A stretch of DNA of 64,000 bases from Saccharicrinis sp963675435 (GCA_963675435.1 OY776216.1:5022001-5086000); one strand, 5' to 3'; shown: positions 1-8,859, numbered from the stretch's first letter. Notes: a model not told the origin generated them from the letters alone. Program-made: numbers and translations.

Positions 1-821
1 ATACAAATGGGATTCAAAAAACCACTAATAATTATTCTGTTACTTCAGCATATCTGGCACATCGTTTAGGTAGGCATATAACTCTTCACCACAATCTCTC
101 CTACCTAAAAAAAAGTGAGCATAGTTTTATTACAAGTGAAGGCAGTTTATACGAACAGGAAAAACAAACTTTAAATCAGTGGAGTTACAATGCCCAATTG
201 ATGATACGTATTGCCAATGGATTAAATATTATTCCGCTTTATAATCATGTTTATTTCAGAATACCATCAACAACCTTTGGGTATGCTGATTATACCGAAT
301 CATCAGATATTTTTGGAGGTATTATCTCAAAGGATTTCAGCTTTTTTAAGCTTGGTTTATCATACATTACTGGTAAAATGAACAGGGTTGATCAAAACCA
401 GTTTGGAACTCACTTTGCACTTTTCCCAAATGGTAACTTAAATCTTTATTACAGCTTTGATGGCTATTTTCAACATCAAGAAGTAGGAAGTGTTTCATTG
501 TCTAACTTTATTCACAAACACCTTATCGGATTTAAAGTAAATAATTACTGGTGGATGGAAGCATCCGGTACATTTCCTAAGTTTCATAACTTTTACGACA
601 CTGCAAGTGGTGGTTTATGGAACGGATTGGAAGGAACAAAAAAACTTTATAATCTGAGTCAGATATTTTTAATAAAAAACACTCATCTGCAGTTGATTCT
701 TAATGCAGGAATATTTGATTCCGAATCTGTATTTGTTCCTACAGATAACATGATGAACCGACAAAATCAACAATCGTATTCAAACTTTAATTTTACAGGA
801 GGTATCGTATGGAAACTTTAA
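1..821 (+). CDS. 5'-truncated probable outer-membrane beta-barrel protein
   Basis: The reading frame is open from the left edge (first full codon at position 3) to the stop at 819-821, so the N-terminus lies outside the window; the first internal Met is at 198. The visible 272 or so residues alternate hydrophobic and polar/aromatic positions with many Tyr, Phe, Asn and Gly, as in transmembrane beta strands, and the protein ends GGIVWKL with an aromatic penultimate strand. I infer an outer-membrane barrel; no specific family is recognised. Its last 13 bases overlap the start of the TPR gene downstream, so the two are probably translationally coupled and may act together in the envelope. Confidence 0.6.
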   Translation, partial: TNGIQKTTNNYSVTSAYLAHRLGRHITLHHNLSYLKKSEHSFITSEGSLYEQEKQTLNQWSYNAQLMIRIANGLNIIPLYNHVYFRIPSTTFGYADYTESSDIFGGIISKDFSFFKLGLSYITGKMNRVDQNQFGTHFALFPNGNLNLYYSFDGYFQHQEVGSVSLSNFIHKHLIGFKVNNYWWMEASGTFPKFHNFYDTASGGLWNGLEGTKKLYNLSQIFLIKNTHLQLILNAGIFDSESVFVPTDNMMNRQNQQSYSNFNFTGGIVWKL

Positions 822-1435
822 AAATAGTAACACTTAGTCTTGTAATTTTTGTAATTACAATATCTACAAACGCTCAGGATGCACATTACAAAGCTTTATC
901 TGACGCTTTTAAAGTAAGTTATGCCAAAGAAACAGCCAATGATTACACTGGAGCCATTGATGCTTTAAGCAAAGTGTATGAAGAGGATTCGTATGAAATT
1001 AACTTACGTATGGGATGGTTATACTATTTAAACGGTCTTCACGTTGAATCCATAAAATATTACAAGCAAGCCATTAAGTTAAAGCCTTTTGCCATTCAAC
1101 CAAAGTTTGGTATCTGCTATCCATTAAACGCATCAAACAATGTTATTGAATTGATAAACTATTACACTCAGATCCTTGAAATAACACCGAATAACAATTA
1201 TGCACTTTATCAACTTGGATTGGTCTATTTTAACCTGAATCAATATGAAAAGGCAGAGATGTATTTTGGCAAAGTTGTGGATTTATTTCCTTTTGATTAT
1301 GATGGTTTAATTATGCTGGCACACACCAGTTTCCACTTAAAAAAAGAAAGAGAAGCCAAAGTATTATATCATAAAGTATTACTTTACAATCCTGGAGATA
1401 AAGCAGCTACGGAAAGCTTGAAGTTATTGGATTAA
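809..1435 (+). CDS. TPR-repeat exported protein
   Basis: This 208-residue protein opens with a hydrophobic signal peptide (about residues 1-22, ending ISTNAQ). It is followed by helical repeats with TPR spacing: tyrosine-rich helices around 35-65, 70-95, 105-135 and 140-175, for example the motif ALYQLGLVYFNLNQYEKAEMYF. TPR proteins mediate protein-protein contacts, and the signal peptide places this one in the periplasm. It overlaps the upstream barrel gene by 13 bp, which suggests coupled expression and a shared envelope role. The partner and exact function are unknown. Confidence 0.75.
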   Translation: METLKIVTLSLVIFVITISTNAQDAHYKALSDAFKVSYAKETANDYTGAIDALSKVYEEDSYEINLRMGWLYYLNGLHVESIKYYKQAIKLKPFAIQPKFGICYPLNASNNVIELINYYTQILEITPNNNYALYQLGLVYFNLNQYEKAEMYFGKVVDLFPFDYDGLIMLAHTSFHLKKEREAKVLYHKVLLYNPGDKAATESLKLLD

Positions 1436-1503
1436 GTCACCATTACTCAGTAGCTAGTTTTCAGTACTCAGTTCAAACTTAAGACTAAAGGCTGGAGACT
1501 GAA

Positions 1504-1535
1504 TTTGTCTTTGGCACCAATACTTTCTACTTTTG
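1504..1535 (+). promoter_or_regulatory. Bacteroidota-type promoter of the nitrilase-family gene
   Basis: TTTG at 1504-1507, a 20-nt spacer, and TACTTTTG at 1528-1535 match the Bacteroidota -33 and -7 consensus (TTTG / TAnnTTTG). Transcription would start near 1542. A TTG start at 1505 would therefore lie inside the promoter, which supports the ATG at 1565 as the real start. Confidence 0.6.
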
Positions 1536-1564
1536 TTTGCATCTTAAACTTGATACAATTCATT

Positions 1565-2374
1565 ATGCTTTTAGCCTCAGCTCATACACTATCTGAACCT
1601 TTAAACTTTACAAAAAACATAGGTAACATTGAGAAATACTTAAAGCTCTTTGAAAAACAGGAGGTTAAATACGCATTGTTTCCAGAATTGTGTATATCTG
1701 GTTATTTTAATACTAAAGAAGAATTAAACGAATATAAAAAACACTATACAGAAGTTGAGGACAATGTAAAATTATTATCTGAAAAATATAATGTTTGCAT
1801 TGCAGTTGGAATGCCTGTGTTACAAAACAACCGTTGGTATATTGCTCAACTTATCCTTCAAAATGGAATTGTTTTAGGTCAACATTTTAAAACTCATCTA
1901 TCTGAAAATGAAAAAAGGGTATTTAGTGAAGGAAACCAACTTAGTAATATTGATACTGGAGCTATAACAACAGGATTTCAGATTTGTCTTGAAAATCATT
2001 TTCCGGAATTGAGTAGTATTCTTCAAAATCAAGGTATCCAATTAATATCTGCACCATTTGCCTCTCCAAGAGAAACTCCTCAAGAAAAACTGAAACGTAT
2101 CAGTGCTATGCTGCAAACCAGAGCATACGATAATTGTTGTTTTATTGTGGCATGCAACACTTGTGGCACTACAAAAAAAGGAAAACCATATGCGGGCTTT
2201 TCAACTATTATTTCTCCAAGAGGAAAAGTGATTACTTCAAGAAAAGGTTATCAACAAGGTTATTGTATTGCAGATATTAACCTTAATGAAATAGATCAAA
2301 TTAAAAATAGTAAAATGGGTTATTTTCCGGGATTTAAACGAACAGAGTGGATTAATTCCTTAAATAAGGATTAA
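1565..2374 (+). CDS. Carbon-nitrogen hydrolase (nitrilase superfamily)
   Basis: A 269-residue protein when started at the ATG at 1565; the frame extends to a TTG at 1505, but that lies inside the predicted promoter. It shows the nitrilase-fold Glu-Lys-Cys triad: E41 in LFPELCISGY, K109 in GQHFKTHL, and C141 in GFQICLENHFPEL. The superfamily cleaves non-peptide C-N bonds in amides and nitriles. The Cys motif reads CLEN where many relatives have CYD, so the substrate branch (for example omega-amidase or N-carbamoyl hydrolase) cannot be assigned. It is monocistronic between the TPR gene and the convergent WG-repeat gene. Confidence 0.88.
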   Translation: MLLASAHTLSEPLNFTKNIGNIEKYLKLFEKQEVKYALFPELCISGYFNTKEELNEYKKHYTEVEDNVKLLSEKYNVCIAVGMPVLQNNRWYIAQLILQNGIVLGQHFKTHLSENEKRVFSEGNQLSNIDTGAITTGFQICLENHFPELSSILQNQGIQLISAPFASPRETPQEKLKRISAMLQTRAYDNCCFIVACNTCGTTKKGKPYAGFSTIISPRGKVITSRKGYQQGYCIADINLNEIDQIKNSKMGYFPGFKRTEWINSLNKD

Positions 2375-2397
2375 TTAAAACCATACATTTTATTATC

Positions 2398-3654
2398 CTA
2401 TTCCAAATCTTTAATATCAAAGAAATCCATCACATTAACATACTTAGGTTCAATAACAAATTCACCTTTCTTATTAATAAAGCCCCAGTATTCATCAACT
2501 CTGGCACAGGCCAATCCATTATGAAAATCATGGGAGTTAGGAAATCTAGGCTGAATTAACCATTCCCCTGAAGTATTAATATAACCATATAAATCACCAA
2601 CATAAACTTTTGCCACACCTTCTGAAAAATCAGAAGCCCGCTCATAATATTGATCGTTTATTGGTTGTCCTTTATCTGTTAAATATAACCAACCATCATT
2701 ATCTCTTACCCTGATAATTCCATCTTTACAATCACTAATATGGATATATTTAAAATCAACTATTATTTTACCTATCAGATCCATAACGCCCCATTTCGAA
2801 CCACTTTTAACTGCTACAATTCCCTCTGAAAATGACTTTGCATATTCATAAATACAAGGAATAATTAATTCTCCTTTATCATTACAAAAACCACACATAC
2901 CAGCTTTCATTACCTTAAATATTCCATTTCCATTGTACTCAATTTTATTATAAGTTGGCAGAATCACAAAATCTTCATTATTATTTATTACTCCCCATGC
3001 TCCATCAATATTAACTATAGCATATTGATCAACAAATGGTTCTGCACGATTATACATGGGTTTCACAACCCATTTTCCATCAGTATTTATATAACCATAT
3101 TTCCCTTTATATTTTACACAAGATAAGCCATCTTTAAAAACAGAGGCCTTTTTGTAAACAGGCTCAATCACAATATTTCCTTGCATATCATAAAATCCGT
3201 AGTTAGATCCCTTTTTAAACAAAACCCTATTTTCGCTATAATCGTAAATATCATTCTTAGTATAATCTAAAACAAACTCTCCTTCTCTATTAATGATTCC
3301 ATTTCTAATTCCTGAATTAACTACAGAGTAACCATTTTTAAAACACGAAGCCTCTTCAAACTGAGGTTTAATAATAACATTTTCATCGAAATCAATAAAA
3401 CCATATTCATTCCAATCCCTATACTTAAATAACCCATCAGAGTAATCAAATATGAGCGTTTTTGAATCGTTATAGTATGGAGCATAAATTACTGCTGGTG
3501 TAAACTTTATATCATATTTATAATCAAAGATCACCTTACCCTTATCATCAATTAATCCCCACTTTTCTTCCATTTTAACAAAAGCATATTTCGAATCCTG
3601 ACCTTGAATTTGATGGGATAATAGGATTACAAACAACAACAATAAATATTTCAT
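2398..3654 (-). CDS. WG-repeat-containing exported protein
   Basis: A 418-residue protein with an N-terminal signal peptide (about 1-18, ending SHQIQG). Tandem repeats fill almost the whole chain, each built around WG or YG followed by a turn and a strand (WGLIDDKGKVIFDYKYD, YGFIDFDENVI, YGYINTDGKWVVKP, WGVMDLIGKI, WGFINKKGEFVIEP). I count roughly nine or ten units of 40-45 residues. WG/KWG repeats are presumed to make a beta-rich scaffold; their biochemical role is not established. It is convergent with the nitrilase gene (23 bp between stops) and sits 44 bp downstream of the small outer-membrane protein gene on the same strand. Confidence 0.85.
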   Translation of the reverse strand: MKYLLLLFVILLSHQIQGQDSKYAFVKMEEKWGLIDDKGKVIFDYKYDIKFTPAVIYAPYYNDSKTLIFDYSDGLFKYRDWNEYGFIDFDENVIIKPQFEEASCFKNGYSVVNSGIRNGIINREGEFVLDYTKNDIYDYSENRVLFKKGSNYGFYDMQGNIVIEPVYKKASVFKDGLSCVKYKGKYGYINTDGKWVVKPMYNRAEPFVDQYAIVNIDGAWGVINNNEDFVILPTYNKIEYNGNGIFKVMKAGMCGFCNDKGELIIPCIYEYAKSFSEGIVAVKSGSKWGVMDLIGKIIVDFKYIHISDCKDGIIRVRDNDGWLYLTDKGQPINDQYYERASDFSEGVAKVYVGDLYGYINTSGEWLIQPRFPNSHDFHNGLACARVDEYWGFINKKGEFVIEPKYVNVMDFFDIKDLE

Positions 3655-3698
3655 AATTTTGTATTAAAAAAGGGATTAATGGTATAATTGAAAGTTTA

Positions 3699-4337
3699 TT
3701 AAAACAGAAATTCAATGCCTAGTTGAAAATCAGTATAATTTAATTGAAATTTTTGTAATCCCAATCCATCTGATGCTTTTGCTATGTTTATTGCACCATA
3801 AGGCTGTAGCATTACATCGCCAAAACGCAAACTTACACCCCCCTGCAATTTACCTCCAAGCTTGGCTGCCGAGTAGGCTTCAAACTTCATTTTATTGTAA
3901 GTAATACAAGGCGATAGAATAAAAGAATGTCGTCCGGATGCAAAAGGAAAATAAAATTTCGGACCTAAACCGGGAGCTATCTTTGTATATGAAAAATAAA
4001 ACTCATCGTTGCCATAAATATATTTTGGGGCCCATGCGCCCTCAACAAAAAAGGCAAAGAAAATATTCTGAGAAATTGCGAAGTTAAGCGAAAACTTAGC
4101 ATTATAATTTATAAATATTTCTTTAATCCCTTCATCAATTACATAACCTTCTAATTGTGTATTGATATAGTCATTTACATCACCAGGATCAAAAAAACCA
4201 AGGCCAATACCAACGCCAACGTATATATTTTTATTGTAATTATAATTAACTGTTTTAATATTTGATTCATCCGGTTGTGCCCAACAATTCAGACTAACCA
4301 ATAAAGTGGCTATGATAGCTAAAAAGATATTTCTCAT
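3699..4337 (-). CDS. Small outer-membrane beta-barrel protein (intact paralogue)
   Basis: A 212-residue protein with a signal peptide (1-20, ending NCWAQ) and an eight-strand-like pattern: YVGVGIGLGFF, then NFAISQNIFFAFFVEG, the FYFPFASGRHSFILSP segment, and a C-terminal LGIEFLF strand ending in Phe, as in barrels recognised by BamA. It belongs to the same family as the broken gene at 7376-7992, sharing GVGIG, the NTxx segment, YFPFxSGRHS and the terminal IGI(E/D)LFF-like strand. Function unknown. A possible -7 element lies about 73 nt upstream at 4410-4417. Confidence 0.7.
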   Translation of the reverse strand: MRNIFLAIIATLLVSLNCWAQPDESNIKTVNYNYNKNIYVGVGIGLGFFDPGDVNDYINTQLEGYVIDEGIKEIFINYNAKFSLNFAISQNIFFAFFVEGAWAPKYIYGNDEFYFSYTKIAPGLGPKFYFPFASGRHSFILSPCITYNKMKFEAYSAAKLGGKLQGGVSLRFGDVMLQPYGAINIAKASDGLGLQKFQLNYTDFQLGIEFLF

Positions 4338-4409
4338 AAATTTATTTTATTCAGGATTATGAATGATAAAATTAAATATAAAATAGAACAACTAATTTAT
4401 TTATAATTA

Positions 4410-4417
4410 CAAAAATA
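4410..4417 (-). promoter_or_regulatory. Possible -7 element upstream of the small OMP gene
   Basis: The plus-strand CAAAAATA reads TATTTTTG on the minus strand, an exact TAnnTTTG match 73 nt upstream of the ATG at 4337. No well-spaced -33 TTG is visible. Confidence 0.3.
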
Positions 4418-4521
4418 TAGGTTATGGCAATATAAATATATCTATTAGCAATCTTTTTATCACATACTCAGTAATACATGTTCCTTATTATTTCTGTATT
4501 ATGCTGTCCAATATTTGACTC

Positions 4522-4848
4522 ATGAATGTCTTTAAAGACACTAAATTATTATACTATTTTAAAAAATGGGTTAACATTACAGGACCTGAAGAGCAGATTA
4601 TACTTTCCTCATTTGAAGAGTCTTCTATTAAAAAGAAAAAGGATTTTCTGGTTCCTGAAGATACCTGTAAATACATTTATTTTATTATAAAAGGATGCTT
4701 AGGTTCCTATTTTGTTGATAGCAAAGGTGTAGAACATATCTATCAAATTAGGATAGATAACAATTGAATTAGTGACCTTGAAAGTTTCTTCTCCCAACAA
4801 TCTTCCAAATATTATATTGAAGCACTGGAAGATTCGCAATTATTATAA
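4522..4848 (+). pseudogene. Crp/Fnr-family regulator pseudogene with nonsense mutation
   Basis: The frame starting at ATG 4522 encodes the beginning of a Crp/Fnr cyclic-nucleotide-binding domain (KKKDFLVPEDTCKYIYFIIKG, then YQIRIDNN). It stops at TGA 4765-4767, exactly where relatives carry the Trp of the WISDL motif, so TGG has become TGA. The same frame then continues with recognisable family sequence (ISDLESFF, YYIEALEDSQLL) to a second stop at 4846-4848. The rest of the sensor domain and the helix-turn-helix are absent. It was probably the regulator of the neighbouring YceI and dioxygenase genes, since such trios recur in Bacteroidota (inference). Confidence 0.8.
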
Positions 4849-4930
4849 ACGCAAACCTAACGCTGAAAATCTAAATTCTTTCCACTGTAATTTTACGTTG
4901 TATTTGTAACAAAAAATATTTCACAAATAA

Positions 4931-5155
4931 CCTCAATTACAATACTCAACAAGACGAACAAGAACATTAACGATAAAAGGAAAATCAGAAGAAACAACTT
5001 TTGATATTGTTAAAAGTGGTAATGAATATGTTACTAAACTTGAGGTTGACAGATCTAAGATTGATATAAGATATGGGTCAGGATCATTTTTTAATAACCT
5101 GGGAAACAAAGTCATTGATGACATTTTTATTCTGGACATAAAACTAACCATCTAA
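4931..5155 (+). pseudogene. YceI-family protein, C-terminal remnant
   Basis: Between TAA 4928-4930 and TAA 5153-5155 lies an open plus-strand frame with no usable start codon. Its translation contains TLTIKGKSEETTFDI and a C-terminus with DIRYGSGSFFNNLGNKVIDD followed by a final strand. These match the end of YceI-like lipocalin-fold isoprenoid-binding proteins (LTIKG...TFD; IRYGSGxFFDNLGDKxIxDxF). The N-terminal half is missing. It follows the dead Crp/Fnr gene and precedes the intact dioxygenase by 55 bp, so a single deletion may have removed the end of the regulator and the start of yceI. Confidence 0.7.
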
Positions 5156-5210
5156 TAAAATGGTTAATAAATAAAGAGAATATCAATAATAATCCTCTGA
5201 ATCAATCAAC

Positions 5211-6095
5211 ATGAACAGGAAAATATTTTTAAAGACTCTAATGGTGACAGCACCAGCAACACTTATAGGTATGAAATTAACTGCATTAAATAAACTAACA
5301 GATTCATTTGGAGCTACGCATAAAATGCCTGCATTATTTCTTGGACATGGTAGCCCAATGAATGCCATTGAAGAAAACCAATTTGTTCAGGGTTTTAGAA
5401 AAGTATCATCTGAAATAGAGGTTCCTAAAGCAATTATAGTAGTGTCTGCCCATTGGGAATCGAGAGGAACTAAAGTTACAGCAATGAAACATCCACAAAC
5501 GATACATGACTTTGGAGGATTTCCTAAAGCATTATACGAGGTACAATATCCTGCACCTGGGAGTCCTGAGCTGGCAAAGGAGACACAAAAACTGATTAAT
5601 AGTACAGATGTTCATTTAGATGATAAATGGGGATTAGATCATGGAGCCTGGTCTGTAATCAGACATATGTATCCAAAGGCAAACATACCTGTTATTCAAC
5701 TTAGTTTGGATTACTATAAAACACCTCTCGAACATTACGAATTGGCTAAAGAACTGACTACGCTCCGAGAAAAAGGAATTCTAATAGTTGGTAGCGGTAA
5801 TCTGATTCATAATTTAGGAAGAGTAGACTGGAAAAGGTTAAATGAAAACTTTGCTTTCGACTGGGCTCTGGAGGCAACAAAAAAGATAAATAACTTCATT
5901 TTAAAAGGAGATCATGATAGCTTAATAAACTATTCAAAACAGGGGAAAGAATTCCAATTATCAATTCCTACGCCAGAGCACTTTTTACCATTGCTCTATG
6001 TCTTAGGTCTTCAGGAAAAGAATGAAAATATTAGTCTTTTTAATGATGAACCGGTGGCTGGTTCACTATCCATGACATCAGTAAAAATTGGCTAA
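5211..6095 (+). CDS. ygiD: YgiD/DODA-type extradiol dioxygenase (LigB superfamily)
   Basis: A 294-residue LigB-superfamily protein, close to YgiD-type 4,5-DOPA extradiol dioxygenases that open the catechol ring of DOPA-like substrates. The three metal-binding histidines are visible with family spacing: H46 in LGHGSP, H81 in VSAHWES, and H200 in GSGNLIHNLG. The N-terminus carries an extra 38 residues or so with a hydrophobic stretch (MNRKIFLKTLMVTAPATLIG) resembling a degenerate Tat or Sec signal, unlike cytoplasmic E. coli YgiD. The two genes before it are pseudogenes, so its regulation may have been lost. The native substrate is not deducible. Confidence 0.88.
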   Translation: MNRKIFLKTLMVTAPATLIGMKLTALNKLTDSFGATHKMPALFLGHGSPMNAIEENQFVQGFRKVSSEIEVPKAIIVVSAHWESRGTKVTAMKHPQTIHDFGGFPKALYEVQYPAPGSPELAKETQKLINSTDVHLDDKWGLDHGAWSVIRHMYPKANIPVIQLSLDYYKTPLEHYELAKELTTLREKGILIVGSGNLIHNLGRVDWKRLNENFAFDWALEATKKINNFILKGDHDSLINYSKQGKEFQLSIPTPEHFLPLLYVLGLQEKNENISLFNDEPVAGSLSMTSVKIG

Positions 6096-6150
6096 AAATT
6101 TCAACAAAAACCCAAAACTTACTTGCTTACAAAATGTTATAATTAATAAA

Positions 6151-6375
6151 GGCTCAAGTTTAGACTAGCGTTGCTAATCACAATGTTTTATTAGTTCCAC
6201 AGCTTCCTTTCGGGTTTTGGAGTCGGAAGATTGAAGTTAGAAGTTCGAGGAAATTTATTCTCATTTACAATTAATTTACTTCTGGCTAGATGCTTCCTAC
6301 TTCTAATAAAATAATAAATACTTGAAAATAATACTGTTAATTAACCACCTTATTATAAACTACAGCTTTAATAAA
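6151..6375. repeat. Noncoding dispersed repeat, copy A
   Basis: This stretch between the dioxygenase and the QorB-like gene is clearly similar, in the same orientation, to 9259-9470. Shared blocks include GGCTC..AGTTTA...TAGCGTTG.TAATCACAATGTTTT, GAGGAAATTTATTCTCATT and ACTTCTGGCT..ATGCTTC. Copy A has about 30 extra bases after the last block. No ORF is conserved between the copies. It fills nearly all of the 297-bp gap 6096-6392. Confidence 0.75.
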
Positions 6376-6392
6376 TCATAAAACCTTTAAAA

Positions 6393-7235
6393 ATGAAAAT
6401 AGCAATTACAGGAGCAACAGGACAACTAGGAAGCTTTGTTGTAGCAGAATTAAAAAAACGAGTTTCAGTTGAAAACATTGTAGCATTAGTACGCACACAA
6501 GAAAAAGCAGCTAAATTAGGAGTAGAAGTAAGAGCTTTTGATTATACAAAACCAGAAATTTTAATAGATGCACTTTCTGGAATAGATCGATTGTTACTAA
6601 TCTCTGGAAATGAAATTGGCCAAAGAGCTATTCAGCATACTAATGTAATTAATGCAGCAAAAGAGGCTGGAGTAAAATGGATTGTTTATACTAGCTTACT
6701 TAGAGCGGATTCTTCTACATTAAATTTAGCGGGAGAACATTTGGAAACAGAAGCTAAATTAAAAGAATCTAGTATTGAGTATACCATTCTACGCAATGGC
6801 TGGTATACAGAAAACTATACTGCATCAATTGAAGGTGCATTAGCTAGAGGTGCGTTTATTGGAAGTGCTAGCGATGGCAAAATTTCTTCAGCTGCCAGAG
6901 CGGATTATGCTGAAGCTGCAGCTGTGGTTATTACTGATGAAAGCCATAAAGGAAAAGTATATGAATTAGCAGGTGATGAATCATACACATTAACTGATTT
7001 AGCGAAGGAAATTTCAAGTCAAAGTGGTAAAGATATTCCATACAGCAATTTACCTGAAGCTGAATATGCAAAAATTCTTGAAGGATTTGGTTTACCAAAA
7101 GCTTTTGCCGGAGCAATTGCAAGTTGGGATGTTAGTGCATCTAAAGATGATTTATTGGATGATACTCACCAACTATCAAAATTAATTGGAAGACCAACTA
7201 CTTCATTAGCAGAATCTGTAAAACAAGCATTATAA
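6393..7235 (+). CDS. NmrA-like/QorB-type NAD(P)H quinone reductase
   Basis: A 280-residue atypical short-chain dehydrogenase. The Rossmann dinucleotide motif GATGQLG lies at residues 7-13, followed by a second strand with VRTQEKA for NADP phosphate contact, then LLLISGNE and a YTSLLRAD segment around residue 105. Length and overall pattern match QorB/YtfG, which reduces quinones with NADPH. It is monocistronic: repeat copy A lies upstream and a hairpin terminator follows 18 bp after the stop. It could also be a related NmrA-type sensor. Confidence 0.85.
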   Translation: MKIAITGATGQLGSFVVAELKKRVSVENIVALVRTQEKAAKLGVEVRAFDYTKPEILIDALSGIDRLLLISGNEIGQRAIQHTNVINAAKEAGVKWIVYTSLLRADSSTLNLAGEHLETEAKLKESSIEYTILRNGWYTENYTASIEGALARGAFIGSASDGKISSAARADYAEAAAVVITDESHKGKVYELAGDESYTLTDLAKEISSQSGKDIPYSNLPEAEYAKILEGFGLPKAFAGAIASWDVSASKDDLLDDTHQLSKLIGRPTTSLAESVKQAL

Positions 7236-7253
7236 TATACTTTAGGAAAAGTA

Positions 7254-7300
7254 AACTGCTTTCATTCAACAAACTTAAAATTGATGGAAGCAGTTTTTTA
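7254..7300 (+). terminator. Rho-independent terminator after the QorB-like gene
   Basis: AACTGCTTTCAT pairs with ATGGAAGCAGTT (one G-T pair) around a loop of about 18 nt, followed by TTTTT. Confidence 0.7.
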
Positions 7301-7375
7301 TACCCTGCATATAAAACACAAACACGAACTAACAGATTGGTTATTTGTCAATTATTCATTACAGGTCATCTGTTA

Positions 7376-7992
7376 CTAAAAAAACAGATCTATTCCTATT
7401 AAAAAATCAGAATACACCATTGGGGGTAAAATGGTTATATCACTATCATACATTTTTCTGGCAATATCTAGAGCTACAAAAGGTTGAAACATAAAAGATT
7501 CAGCCTGCAAACTAAGTCCTGATTTTAACCTTACACTTTCGTTATTGGTACTATACCCCATAAAATCATAATTTTGCACCGAATGCTGCAAATATTGAGT
7601 GACGACCGCTACCAAAAGGAAAATATCTTTTCAAATCACATCCTAAAGAATAAATGGCAAAACGTTTTTCATTAGTTCCTAAAACATCAAATATCCTACC
7701 TCTTGAAGCTTGAAAATAAGAGGACAAATCAAGTTTTTGTGATAAAACAAAATTCATAAAAATATTTCCATCTATACTATGTACCAAACCATACTCAAAT
7801 CCATATTTATTATATATCCGCATCTGTTTTAAAATGAGTATTTAAATAATTTTTATGATATACTGAAAATCCAATCCCAACACCTAGATAATACGATCTC
7901 TTTTCTCTTAGAAAAATTCTATTGTTATCCTTTTCTTGTCCTAAAATATTTCCAAGAACAAAAAAGCTTATAATAATTAAACTCAGTTTCAT
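7376..7992 (-). pseudogene. Frameshifted small outer-membrane protein (paralogue of 3699-4337)
   Basis: Three minus-strand reading frames join end to end into one protein homologous to the intact barrel at 3699-4337. 7992-7810 gives a signal peptide and YYLGVGIGFSV; 7823-7566 gives NIFMNFVLSQK and RYFPFGSGRHSIF; 7615-7376 gives SGLSLQ, FQPFVALDIAR and the terminal FLIGIDLFF strand. The first shift lies in an AT-rich tract near 7810-7823 (the sequence GATATATAATAAAT), the second near 7566-7580. Two frameshifts in one gene argue for a true pseudogene, though base-calling error cannot be excluded. The start codon and the C-terminal strand are both still present. Confidence 0.78.
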
Positions 7993-8026
7993 TTACAGAG
8001 AACTTATACTTATAAGTTACAACTAA

Positions 8027-8059
8027 TTTGACTGATATAAAAAAACTTTCATTATTTTG
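8027..8059 (+). promoter_or_regulatory. Probable promoter of the LURP-one-like gene
   Basis: TTTG at 8027-8030, a 22-nt spacer, then TATTTTG at 8053-8059, a near match to TAnnTTTG. A TTG codon at 8057 falls within it, so translation is better placed at ATG 8111. Confidence 0.4.
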
Positions 8060-8110
8060 GCGGCAGAAACGCCCCCGTTTTATTTTTTAACATTTAACAC
8101 TCAGTTTAAC

Positions 8111-8698
8111 ATGAACTCTATTTTAAACAAAAACTTATTTTTTGTAAAAGAACATGTTGGTATGTTTAAAGCAGCCAACAACTACGACATATATGATCCT
8201 AATTCGCAAGAAATGATGATGTCTTGTCGTGAAGAAAACCTCGGTTTCTTTACTAAAATGTTGCGATTTACAGATTATAAAAGGATGACTCCTTTTAATA
8301 TTGAAATAAAAACAGCTGCTGGTGAAAAAGTATTAACTGTAAAAAGAGGGGTTGCCTTTTTTGTATCGAAAGTTGAGGTATTGGATGAAAATGATCAATT
8401 AGTAGGAACTTTTAAGCAAAAATTCTTTTCCATTGGAGGTAAATTCAATTTATTTGATGCTAATGACAATATGCTTTGTACACTAAAAGGCAAATGGACA
8501 AGCTGGGATTTCAGATTTATTAAAGATGAAGTTGAATTTGCTCACGTAAGTAAAAAATGGGCGGGTATCGGTAAAGAACTCTTTACTACTGCCGATAATT
8601 ATATGTTAGAAGTAGATCAAAGAGTTCCGGAAAATAGTCCGATTAGAATTATGATTATGGCTGCAGTAATGTGTATCGATATGGTATTAAAAGAGTAG
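8111..8698 (+). CDS. LURP-one-related / phospholipid-scramblase-like protein
   Basis: A 195-residue protein starting at ATG 8111 (the in-frame TTG at 8057 lies in the predicted promoter). It has the tubby-like beta-barrel pattern of the LURP-one/scramblase-related family: repeated short strands with Asp-Asn turns (LDENDQLVGTFKQKFFSIGGKFNLFDANDNML), a central Lys/Trp strand (LKGKWTSWDFRF), and a hydrophobic C-terminal helix (MIMAAVMCIDMVL) that would be buried in the barrel. No signal peptide, so cytoplasmic. Bacterial members have no settled function. It is a single gene followed by a hairpin terminator. Confidence 0.75.
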   Translation: MNSILNKNLFFVKEHVGMFKAANNYDIYDPNSQEMMMSCREENLGFFTKMLRFTDYKRMTPFNIEIKTAAGEKVLTVKRGVAFFVSKVEVLDENDQLVGTFKQKFFSIGGKFNLFDANDNMLCTLKGKWTSWDFRFIKDEVEFAHVSKKWAGIGKELFTTADNYMLEVDQRVPENSPIRIMIMAAVMCIDMVLKE

Positions 8699-8723
8699 TA
8701 CTGAAAATATAATAATAATACAA

Positions 8724-8759
8724 AAAGTATCAGGAGTTTATTTCTGGTACTTTTTTTTT
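8724..8759 (+). terminator. Rho-independent terminator after the LURP-one-like gene
   Basis: AAGTATCAG pairs with CTGGTACTT (one G-T pair) over a short loop, followed by a run of nine T. Confidence 0.75.
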
Positions 8760-8859
8760 GACTAACAAATACCAATGTAGCCCTTAACATCTTAGTTTAC
8801 TATAAACCTTGCCTACCTACAACTCAAGCATAATTCCTTGAGAAAAAACTCCTGCTCCA

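Noticed and set aside
1505..1564. TTG start adding 20 residues to the nitrilase-family protein
   Set aside because: It overlaps a well-matched promoter and adds no family sequence; ATG 1565 is preferred.
8057..8110. TTG start for the LURP-one-like protein
   Set aside because: It sits in the promoter-like -7 element; the family sequence begins near ATG 8111.
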